From positions 1-31,788 of the forward strand of contig CAKUWD010000011.1 in the NCBI GenBank assembly GCA_934699065.1: a DNA stretch of 31,788 nucleotides, read 5' to 3'. Position 1 is the first letter of the stretch. Each line of letters opens with the position of its first letter. The notes under the pieces are model-generated. The model did not search any database. It was not told the origin of the DNA and worked only from the letters and a program-made list of their open reading frames with translations. Shown piece by piece: positions 13,721 to 19,835 of the stretch. The position numbers were made by a program, and so were the translations under genes. The stretch comes from an uncultured Treponema sp. (GTDB lineage Bacteria; Spirochaetota; Spirochaetia; Treponematales; Treponemataceae).

Positions 13721-14980
13721 ATGAGCCAGACTGATTTACCGGAAAAAGAATCAGAAGACAAAGAAAATAAGGAAACTCAGGAGACACAGAAGCCTCAGGA
13801 ATCTGAAGAAACTCAGAAAGACGCTGAAGCTCAAAATAATCTTGAAGCAGAGTCTGCAGAAGAAATTCAAGATAAGGCCGAAGAAAAAGCTGCGGCAGAA
13901 CAGGAGGCAACAGCAAAGCCTGTTATTCAGGTTCCTCTGGCTCCCCGCTGTGAAAATCCGATTATCGGGCGAAAAGTTTTTTTTGTGAATCCTCCACTGT
14001 ATGTTGAAAATTACCTTCAGCCTGAATTAAAGCAGCATGAATATGAAGCCTATATTATTAAGGATTATAAGTACACAAAGAATGCTTTGAGAATGTTCCC
14101 GGATGCTCTTTGTTTTATTTTTATTGATGATGAAATGAGCTATGACGGCTGGTTTAATTATATTCTCTCTTTCCAGCAGGATGAAAAGCTGAAAACTATT
14201 TTTGTAGGCTTGATGTCTGCAATGATTCCTCAGCCTAAAAGAGAAAGGTTTATGATGAATCTTTCTTTGCCGGGTGGCTTCATAATGCTTAATGAAGTAA
14301 AGGGTACAGAATTAATAAAGAATGTTATTGGAATTCTTGAATTGAACGGTGCAAAAGGAAAAAGAAAATATTTAAGGCTTGATTGCGATGAAAGTATTTC
14401 CATAAATGGTTATTTTGCAACTCAGACCCAGCTGCTTCAGGTTTCCATAGCAAATATTTCTTCTGTAGGCTTTACCTGCATTTTCCCAAAAAGTTATGGT
14501 GCAGTTCTTGCTAAAAAAACGGTTGTTCCAAGTTTTTCCATTACATTAGGAAGACGTTCTATTGCTACTCCTTCTATTGTTTTTGATGTAAAGTCTTATG
14601 ATAACAATAATTATTTTGCAATGCTGCTTTTCCTAAGGCAGGTAGGAACTGATGACAGAAAAGTAATTAAGAATTTCATTTTTGAACATATGGAAAAGCG
14701 TCTGGAAAATTTGATTTATGCAAATCCACCGGATATTGATGATTATCTGGGTAAAGATGCCTTGCCGGAAGTAAATGATAAAGAGACTGACGAAGCAGTG
14801 GATGAAGTTGAAGAAATCGAAGATGCAGAGGAAGTGGAAGAAGCAGTGGGGGATGAAAAGACTGCTGAAGAAAATCCAGCTGGTGATAAGGCGACCGAAG
14901 AAAAAACTTCTGAAGAAAAAACTTCTGAAGATAAGCCGGTTGAAAATAAGCCTTCCGAAGAAAAGCCTGCAGACGCATAA
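13721..14980 (+). CDS. PilZ domain protein with receiver-like domain and acidic tails
   Basis: A 419-residue cytoplasmic protein, probable cyclic-di-GMP receptor. Residues 1-72 are a Glu/Lys/Gln-rich low-complexity tail. Residues 82-205 (GRKVFFVNPP, ALCFIFIDDEMS, KTIFVGLMSA) look like a receiver-type alpha/beta fold without a clear phospho-acceptor setting. PilZ follows with RKYLR (RxxxR, 215-219) and NISSVG (D/NxSxxG, 245-250), the two cyclic-di-GMP contact motifs. The C-terminal 70 residues are again acidic, with tandem SEEKT/SEDKP repeats from 14895. Both tails are probably disordered. It lies 10 bp after dus without a good ribosome-binding site. The partner or output is unknown; motility or envelope control would be usual for spirochaetes. 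Confidence 0.8.
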   Translation: MSQTDLPEKESEDKENKETQETQKPQESEETQKDAEAQNNLEAESAEEIQDKAEEKAAAEQEATAKPVIQVPLAPRCENPIIGRKVFFVNPPLYVENYLQPELKQHEYEAYIIKDYKYTKNALRMFPDALCFIFIDDEMSYDGWFNYILSFQQDEKLKTIFVGLMSAMIPQPKRERFMMNLSLPGGFIMLNEVKGTELIKNVIGILELNGAKGKRKYLRLDCDESISINGYFATQTQLLQVSIANISSVGFTCIFPKSYGAVLAKKTVVPSFSITLGRRSIATPSIVFDVKSYDNNNYFAMLLFLRQVGTDDRKVIKNFIFEHMEKRLENLIYANPPDIDDYLGKDALPEVNDKETDEAVDEVEEIEDAEEVEEAVGDEKTAEENPAGDKATEEKTSEEKTSEDKPVENKPSEEKPADA

Positions 14981-14989
14981 TCTTTTCGT

Positions 14990-15113
14990 TTGCAAACAAT
15001 TTCTTTTTATGATACTCTCACATTTACAACTAAAGTGCCATTGGCGGCCTTACCCGGTGCGTCGTGGCGAAAAAATCAAAAACGGCCCACGCCAGAGTCG
15101 TAAGGAGATATAA
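14990..15113 (+). promoter_or_regulatory. glyS promoter and GC-rich leader
   Basis: TTGCAA (14990-14995), a 17-bp spacer and TACTCT (15013-15018) form a moderate promoter with a start near 15025. The leader of about 89 nt is clearly more GC-rich than its surroundings and contains a stem TGGCG (15065-15069) with CGCCA (15090-15094). It ends in AAGGAG (15102-15107), an excellent ribosome-binding site. It is neither a T-box (no T-box consensus, no terminator) nor a glycine riboswitch that I can recognise. A GTG at 15067 opens a frame MAKKSKTAHARVVRRYK that runs on out of frame into glyS. Confidence 0.45.
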
Positions 15114-16604
15114 ATGGCAAAAACAGAAAACGCAGATACACACGCATGTACCCTGGACAAAATCATCAGCTTGTGTAAGAGAAGAGGCTTTGTTTATCAG
15201 GCTTCTGAAATTTATGGTGGCCAGGCAGGTGCATGGGACTATGGTCCACTAGGTGTAGAATTCAAAAGAAATATTCAGAATGAATGGTGGCACTACATGA
15301 CTCAGCTGCACGACGATGTAGTTGGTCTTGATTCAGCTATCTTCCAGCATCATACAACCTGGAAGGCTTCTGGTCACGTTGATCACTTCTCTGATCCAAT
15401 GGTTGACTGTATTGAATGTAATGCCCGCCACCGCGCAGATAAATTAATCGAAGACTTTGTAGCAGCTAATCCTGATGTAAATCCTGGAAAACCTGTTGAT
15501 ACAATGACTCACGATGAAATGAAAGCTTTCATCGATGCAAATATCAACTGTCCAACTTGTGGAAGCAAAAACCGCAAATATACAGCTGTCCGCGAATTCA
15601 ACCTTATGTTCAAAACCTATCAGGGACCAATTGCAGACGACAGCCACCTCATTTACCTTCGTCCTGAAACATGTCAGGGTATTTTTACAGACTTTAAGAA
15701 CATTGTTCAGTCTAACCGTATGAAGGTTCCTTTTGGTGTTGCTCAGGTTGGTAAATCTTTCCGTAACGAAATCATCTTTAAGAACTTTATTTTCCGTACC
15801 TGCGAATTCGAGCAGATGGAAATGGAATATTTCTGTAAGCCTGGTACAGAAGACGAAACTTTTGATCGCTGGAGAAAAGACCGCTGGGCCTTCTATCTTA
15901 AGTACGGTATTCCTGAAAAACAGCTCAAGTGGCACCACCACGACAAGCTTGCTCACTACGCTAAGGACGCTTACGATATTACTTACAACTTCCCAATCGG
16001 ATTCGAAGAAATTGAAGGTATTCACAGCCGTACAGACTTTGACCTTTCACAGCACCAGACATACTCAAAGAAGGATATGTCTTATATTGACCAGGAAGAT
16101 GGAAACAAGAAGTACGTTCCATACGTAATCGAAACTTCTGCAGGTCTTAACCGCAACTTCCTTATGTTCCTTTGCGAAGCATACGAAGAGCAGAATGTTG
16201 CAAAGGCAGGCGAGCCAGAGGACTACAGAACAGTTCTTCACCTTGACCCACGCTTAGCCCCTATCACAGTTGCAGTTTTGCCTTTGATGAAGAAGGACGG
16301 ACTTGCTGAAAAGGCAAAGGAAATCCAGCACATGCTTAAGGAAGACTTTGTAACAGATTACGATACTTCCGGAACAGTAGGTAAGCGCTACCGCCGCCAG
16401 GATGAAGTTGGAACTCCATTCTGCGTAACTGTAGACTACGATACAATTCAGGAAAAGAAAGAAGACGGTTCTGCAAACGAGCTTTACAACACAGTAACAG
16501 TACGTTACCGCGACTCAATGGAACAGGAACGCGTTGCTCTCGACGATCTGGTATTCTTTATCCAGAAGGCTATTAAAAACTACAAACCGGTAGTTAGGGG
16601 ATAA
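15114..16604 (+). CDS. glyS: glycyl-tRNA synthetase, single-chain (dimeric) class II type
   Basis: Charges tRNA-Gly with glycine using ATP. It is the alpha2 type found in eukaryotes, archaea and some bacteria, not the alpha2beta2 GlyQ/GlyS type. Recognisable segments are RRGFVYQASEIYGGQAGAWD at the N-terminus (residues about 24-43), LRPETCQGIFTDF, VGKSFRNEI (class II motif 2) and EFEQMEMEYF. CIEC and CPTC pairs in the insertion could bind zinc. The C-terminal anticodon-binding domain (LAPITVAVLPL, SGTVGKRYRRQDEVGTPFCVTVDY, RYRDSMEQERV) is complete at 496 residues. The ATG follows a strong AAGGAG. Its stop codon overlaps the first unit of the heptamer array. Confidence 0.97.
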   Translation: MAKTENADTHACTLDKIISLCKRRGFVYQASEIYGGQAGAWDYGPLGVEFKRNIQNEWWHYMTQLHDDVVGLDSAIFQHHTTWKASGHVDHFSDPMVDCIECNARHRADKLIEDFVAANPDVNPGKPVDTMTHDEMKAFIDANINCPTCGSKNRKYTAVREFNLMFKTYQGPIADDSHLIYLRPETCQGIFTDFKNIVQSNRMKVPFGVAQVGKSFRNEIIFKNFIFRTCEFEQMEMEYFCKPGTEDETFDRWRKDRWAFYLKYGIPEKQLKWHHHDKLAHYAKDAYDITYNFPIGFEEIEGIHSRTDFDLSQHQTYSKKDMSYIDQEDGNKKYVPYVIETSAGLNRNFLMFLCEAYEEQNVAKAGEPEDYRTVLHLDPRLAPITVAVLPLMKKDGLAEKAKEIQHMLKEDFVTDYDTSGTVGKRYRRQDEVGTPFCVTVDYDTIQEKKEDGSANELYNTVTVRYRDSMEQERVALDDLVFFIQKAIKNYKPVVRG

Positions 16605-16638
16605 GCTAATAGCTAAAAGCTAGAAGCTAATAGCTTTA
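16604..16638. repeat. tandem heptamer array, 5 x 7 bp (AGCTAAT type)
   Basis: Five heptamers: AGCTAAT, AGCTAAA, AGCTAGA, AGCTAAT, AGCTTTA. It begins on the last base of the glyS stop codon and ends 4 bp before the start of the aldo/keto reductase gene, so it occupies the whole gap and leaves that gene without a ribosome-binding site. It matches the array at 9776-9810 in period, copy number and consensus. Confidence 0.9.
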
Positions 16639-16642
16639 GAAA

Positions 16643-17404
16643 ATGGAATACGTTCGTTTAGGAAAAACAGATTTATTGATTTCTCGCGTTGCTTTTGGCG
16701 CTATGAAGCTGACTGAAGCCGGTGGTGATGAAAATGTTGCACTGCTGGTCCGCAAGGCTTATGAGGCAGGACTTAATCTGTTTGATACATCGCGAAAAAC
16801 TCCTGAAAGCGAAAAGCTTCTTGGTGATGCTCTTTATGATATCCGGCGTAACGTATTTCTTTCTACGACTACTGCGGCAAAAACTTCTGATGAAATTAAG
16901 CGTGACATGGAAACAAGTCTGATGACGTTACACTGTGACACTGTAGACTTGTATCAGCTTGAAACAGAAAAATTTTTGCCGCTGCCGGGTGGGGCAGATA
17001 AAATATACGACACCTTAGCTGATTTTAAAAAACAGAAAATGGCCGGTCATATTGGTATTGTTACTACTAATTTTGAGACTGCAAAAAAAGCCGTGCTTTC
17101 TGACTGTTATGAAACTCTTCAGTTTCCTTTCAGTATGATAAGTGGTGAAGAAACAATCGAACTTGTAAAGCTATGCGAAGAACACGATGTAGGCTTTATT
17201 GCCATGCAGCCATTGTGTGGTGGTGTAATCGAAAATATTCCGCTTGCTTTCGGCTTTCTTCATCAATATGAAAGTGTACTTCCTATCTGGGGAGTAAAAA
17301 ATCAGGACGAGTTAAATCAAATCTTATACTTCAACGAACATCCGCCGGTAATTGACGAAAAATTCCACGAGGATGTAGAGAAGATAAGAATGTTTTTTAA
17401 TTAA
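16643..17404 (+). CDS. aldo/keto reductase homologue, catalytically degenerate
   Basis: A 253-residue member of the aldo/keto reductase fold: MEYVRLGKTDLLISRVAFGA, AGLNLFDTS, SEKLLGDAL, VDLYQL and the C-terminal VGFIAMQPLCGG and PIWGVKNQDEL follow the family. The catalytic tetrad Asp-Tyr-Lys-His is broken. Asp48 in FDTS remains. The Tyr five residues later is absent (Thr53, in a shortened loop RKTPESE). The Lys after the next strand is Thr76 (FLSTTT where active enzymes have FLATK). The His of DLYQLH is Glu107 (DLYQLE). The reading frame is otherwise intact, so this is not a recent pseudogene but a conserved non-catalytic or differently acting protein. It starts 4 bp after a heptamer array and has no evident ribosome-binding site. 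Confidence 0.82.
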   Translation: MEYVRLGKTDLLISRVAFGAMKLTEAGGDENVALLVRKAYEAGLNLFDTSRKTPESEKLLGDALYDIRRNVFLSTTTAAKTSDEIKRDMETSLMTLHCDTVDLYQLETEKFLPLPGGADKIYDTLADFKKQKMAGHIGIVTTNFETAKKAVLSDCYETLQFPFSMISGEETIELVKLCEEHDVGFIAMQPLCGGVIENIPLAFGFLHQYESVLPIWGVKNQDELNQILYFNEHPPVIDEKFHEDVEKIRMFFN

Positions 17405-17460
17405 GCCTACAATCGAAATGGCTCAAGCTGCGAGGCTAGCGAGCAGCCTACAATCGAAAA
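17405..17460. repeat. 14-bp direct repeats flanking a palindromic core
   Basis: GCCTACAATCGAAA occurs at 17405-17418 and again at 17446-17459. Between them is a 27-bp core with GCTGC and GCAGC in inverted orientation and a central GCTAGC. It fills the junction between the convergent aldo/keto reductase and HD-GYP genes, the same kind of place as the REP-like repeats. Confidence 0.75.
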
Positions 17461-18888
17461 TCAATCAAATATACTGATATCTACTTCTTCTGTGCCATCT
17501 GGTGAACTGGCACTAGTTTCATTTTGTGCAGGAGTTTCAACAGGGGCAGACTGTGGCTGTTCCTGAGGCTGAGTTTGTGGCTGTGCCTTAGATTGTGCAT
17601 CAACTTGTGGTTCATTTTTTTCTTCACTTTTTTGTGCTGCCGGAACTTCTGCCTGGGCTTTTTCAATAGAATTATATTTTTCGCGGACAATCTTAAGAAT
17701 ATCTTCTTTTTCCTGCTTTGTAAGGATACGAAGAATATTTATATTATTTTCTCCAATCTGAATTGTCTTTAATGAACCATCTGCATTTTTTTCTGTAAGA
17801 AGCTGTACAATTGGAGTCTTTGGGTTGTCTGGATTTGTGTCGATAACTTCTGCAACTTTTCTGTTTGAAAGATATACAAAGGTTCCAATAGGGTAGAGCG
17901 AAACTGTGTAAAGAAGAGCTTTGATTACAGAACCATCATAAACATGTTCTTTGTTCTGAAGCATTTCAAGTAGAGCATCAAAAGTTGATTTTTCATCTTT
18001 ATAACTTCGCGGTGAAGAAATGGCTTCATATGTACAGGCTACTGCGATAATTTTTGCATTTGAAGAGATTTTGTCTCCTGTGAGACGGCGCGGATAACCG
18101 GTTCCGTTTTCTTTTTCATGATGTTCAAGTACACCAAGCTGAATAGAAAGTCCGAAGTTCAAATCTTTTATAATTGTATAGCCCAGCAGTGTGTGCTTTG
18201 AAATCTGTGCTTTTTCTCTTACAGAAAGCTTTTTTGAAGTCATATAAAGCTGAGGTGGCAGACGGAGCATACCGATTTCATGCAGAATACTGGTTACTCC
18301 AAGTTCTATCATTTTTGAAAGTGGAAGATGGAGCTGTAATGCAATAGCAAGACAGAGAACTGTTGTTCTCATTGTATGAATGATAAGGAAATTTCTGTTT
18401 TCTGATTCAATAGTTGCATTAACTCTAAGAATATAACGGCGATGTTCCTTTATAAAAATACAAAGTTCCTGTACTGTATCAGAAAGTTCTTCCTGGTCAA
18501 TTTCTTTATGAGTAGCATAATGGGTAAATACAGATTCAATGTAATTCATGTACTCTTCATAAACCGAATGTACGAGCTCCATTCTTGCCTGATCGCTGTT
18601 TCCAACGGCAGTATTTTTTGAATCTTCAATAGCTTTCTTTAAATTGTCACCGATTTTTTCTTTTGGTGCTTCTTCTTCCGGCTCTTCCTCTTTATTAACA
18701 CCGATGTCACCCCCCAGACTGATTGAACCGTCGACGAGAATATCTTCAAATCCCCATTGTCTGAGAGCTTTGATAAGATCTTCCGTCATTTCGGCCGTTT
18801 TAGGCAGAAGGAGGAATGTGTTGTCTATCATGAGGTCGCTTGTGTAGGTTATACCCTGACGCAATGCACCGATGTTAATTGTTTCCAT
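17461..18888 (-). CDS. HD-GYP domain protein with altered metal-site residues
   Basis: A 475-residue cytoplasmic protein related to cyclic-di-GMP phosphodiesterases. Residues 1-55 (ETINIGALRQGITYTSDLMI) are a DUF3391-like N-terminal module, followed by an acidic linker and a helical region. In the HD-GYP core, HHEKENGTGYP (256-266) and several His ligands remain, but HD is HE (LHEIGML, 203-204, with the usual Lys also lost), the Asp of AVAD is Cys285 (AVACTYEA) and HHExxDG has Asn for Asp. The C-terminus is a disordered Gln/Pro-rich tail ending in EEVDISIFD. The start at 18888 is chosen because a -10 box at 18909-18914 leaves no room to initiate at the ATG at 18906. It may bind a ligand without cleaving it, or cleave with another metal. 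Confidence 0.83.
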   Translation of the reverse strand: METINIGALRQGITYTSDLMIDNTFLLLPKTAEMTEDLIKALRQWGFEDILVDGSISLGGDIGVNKEEEPEEEAPKEKIGDNLKKAIEDSKNTAVGNSDQARMELVHSVYEEYMNYIESVFTHYATHKEIDQEELSDTVQELCIFIKEHRRYILRVNATIESENRNFLIIHTMRTTVLCLAIALQLHLPLSKMIELGVTSILHEIGMLRLPPQLYMTSKKLSVREKAQISKHTLLGYTIIKDLNFGLSIQLGVLEHHEKENGTGYPRRLTGDKISSNAKIIAVACTYEAISSPRSYKDEKSTFDALLEMLQNKEHVYDGSVIKALLYTVSLYPIGTFVYLSNRKVAEVIDTNPDNPKTPIVQLLTEKNADGSLKTIQIGENNINILRILTKQEKEDILKIVREKYNSIEKAQAEVPAAQKSEEKNEPQVDAQSKAQPQTQPQEQPQSAPVETPAQNETSASSPDGTEEVDISIFD

Positions 18889-18908
18889 TTTTCGATTATT
18901 ACCCATTC

Positions 18909-18914
18909 ATTATA
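18909..18914 (-). promoter_or_regulatory. -10 box of the second HD-GYP gene
   Basis: TATAAT on the minus strand (18914-18909), 20 bp before the ATG at 18888 and only 2 bp before the ATG at 18906. It favours the downstream start and gives a leader of roughly 14 nt. There is no clear -35 box or Shine-Dalgarno sequence. Confidence 0.5.
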
Positions 18915-18960
18915 TCGGCAGATACATGAGAAAACTTGAATTTTAATTATTTAAACAAAA

Positions 18961-18997
18961 AAAAAGATGAAAAGTCTCACACACTTTTCATCTTTTT
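18961..18997. terminator. 15-bp perfect hairpin between divergent genes
   Basis: AAAAAGATGAAAAGT (18961-18975), loop CTCACAC, ACTTTTCATCTTTTT (18983-18997). It has terminator form in both directions, with A-runs and T-runs at its ends, yet it lies in the region between the divergent HD-GYP and DUF4912 genes. The rest of this region (18998-19116) holds AGGAG at 19010-19014 and an in-frame ATG at 19026 that could extend the DUF4912 protein. Confidence 0.65.
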
Positions 18998-19116
18998 AAA
19001 AGCAAACATAGGAGTTAATTATCAGATGTCTGGATGTCGTTACCCACCCGATATTATCACCAACACTAATATTATCGGAATATGTGATTTTGACTTTAGT
19101 TTTTTTGTAAAAAAGA

Positions 19117-19145
19117 TTGACACTAATCAAAATTTTTTAGATTAT
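19117..19145 (+). promoter_or_regulatory. promoter of the DUF4912 gene, short leader
   Basis: A perfect TTGACA (19117-19122), a 17-bp spacer and GATTAT (19140-19145), 9 bp before the ATG at 19155. The predicted leader is two or three nucleotides. This supports starting the protein at 19155 and not at ATG 18936 or 19026. Confidence 0.6.
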
Positions 19146-19154
19146 GATGTAACT

Positions 19155-19817
19155 ATGAATGAAGAATCTTTAGACTGTGCATCGCTTGAAAAGCTTCCTT
19201 TTTCAGAACTTGTAAGGCTTGCAGATGAATATGGCGTAGATGTTCCCGAAGACCTGGACAGGCGTTTTCTTATTGCGGAATTGCTTGAACTGTCTGAAGA
19301 GTCTGAACGTCTGGATGAGGAAATGTTAATCTCATCTTCAGAAAATGGAGAAGAGCAGCCTCTTGTTCTTTCTGGAAATTTTAATGAAACTCAAATTTCC
19401 TGTGTATTAAGAAATCCAGCCTGGCTTTTCGTATTCTGGAATATAAATGATGGAGATGCTGCCCGTGTAAAAGAGAGTCCGGATGGTAGTCTCAAACTTA
19501 GAATCTGCTCTCTTGCAGATGCCCATGATCCTAAACCTTATGAAGCCTTTGAGGTTCAAACAGCAACGCAAAGTCAGGAACAGTATGTTCTTATTCCAAA
19601 AGGAACTAAATTTATTAAAGTAGAGCTGGTATTTATGTCAGCAGGAGCGGGAGAGGTTTTAGCCTTTTCTCCAGTTGTTTCTATTCCACAGGGATCAACT
19701 TTTGTAAATGATCTTCAGCCGGGACGAGATACAGAATTCTCACCGATTATGGAACTTTCAGGAATGAAAGAAATCCTTGCCGAACAGTATAGAAACCACA
19801 GACATTCTTTTTCATGA
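19155..19817 (+). CDS. DUF4912 domain protein with N-terminal Rho_N/SAP-like motif
   Basis: A 220-residue cytoplasmic protein. Residues about 10-45 (LEKLPFSELVRLADEYGVDVP, then RRFLIAELLEL) resemble the helix-extended-helix of Rho N-terminal or SAP modules, which bind nucleic acid. The DUF4912 domain follows at about 70-175, with the signature RNPAWLFVFWNI, then YEAFEVQ and IPKGTKFIKVELVFM. The family has a beta-sandwich look recalling carbohydrate-binding folds and often occurs beside GH57 genes, as here; its function is not established. The promoter at 19117-19145 sets the start. The GH57 gene follows after 18 bp, so the two form an operon. A longer form from ATG 19026 (with AGGAG upstream) cannot be excluded. 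Confidence 0.8.
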   Translation: MNEESLDCASLEKLPFSELVRLADEYGVDVPEDLDRRFLIAELLELSEESERLDEEMLISSSENGEEQPLVLSGNFNETQISCVLRNPAWLFVFWNINDGDAARVKESPDGSLKLRICSLADAHDPKPYEAFEVQTATQSQEQYVLIPKGTKFIKVELVFMSAGAGEVLAFSPVVSIPQGSTFVNDLQPGRDTEFSPIMELSGMKEILAEQYRNHRHSFS

Positions 19818-19835
19818 TGACGGGTGAAATCAGTT

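Noticed and set aside
14989..14998. GTTTGCAAAC palindrome as terminator of the PilZ gene
   Set aside because: The stem cannot form with a loop of adequate size and is better read as part of the glyS -35 region.
15026..15040. Minus-strand sigma-54 site TGGCACTTTAGTTGT
   Set aside because: The essential -12 GC is GT, and it would only drive transcription antisense to the PilZ gene.
14633..15113. Several frames over the acidic repeat end of the PilZ gene
   Set aside because: They are produced by the low-complexity GAA/AAA repeats and have no independent features.
15064..15252. Small ribosomal-protein-like ORF MAKKSK...
   Set aside because: It runs far into glyS in another frame and loses any resemblance after 17 residues; only the leader part is kept as a finding.
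15444..16025. 193-codon minus-strand frame opposite glyS
   Set aside because: It is a shadow of the conserved synthetase; its composition follows glyS codon usage and it has no start signal.
18936..19154. N-terminal extension of DUF4912 from ATG 18936
   Set aside because: It would read through the 15-bp hairpin, and a TTGACA promoter just before 19155 favours the short form.
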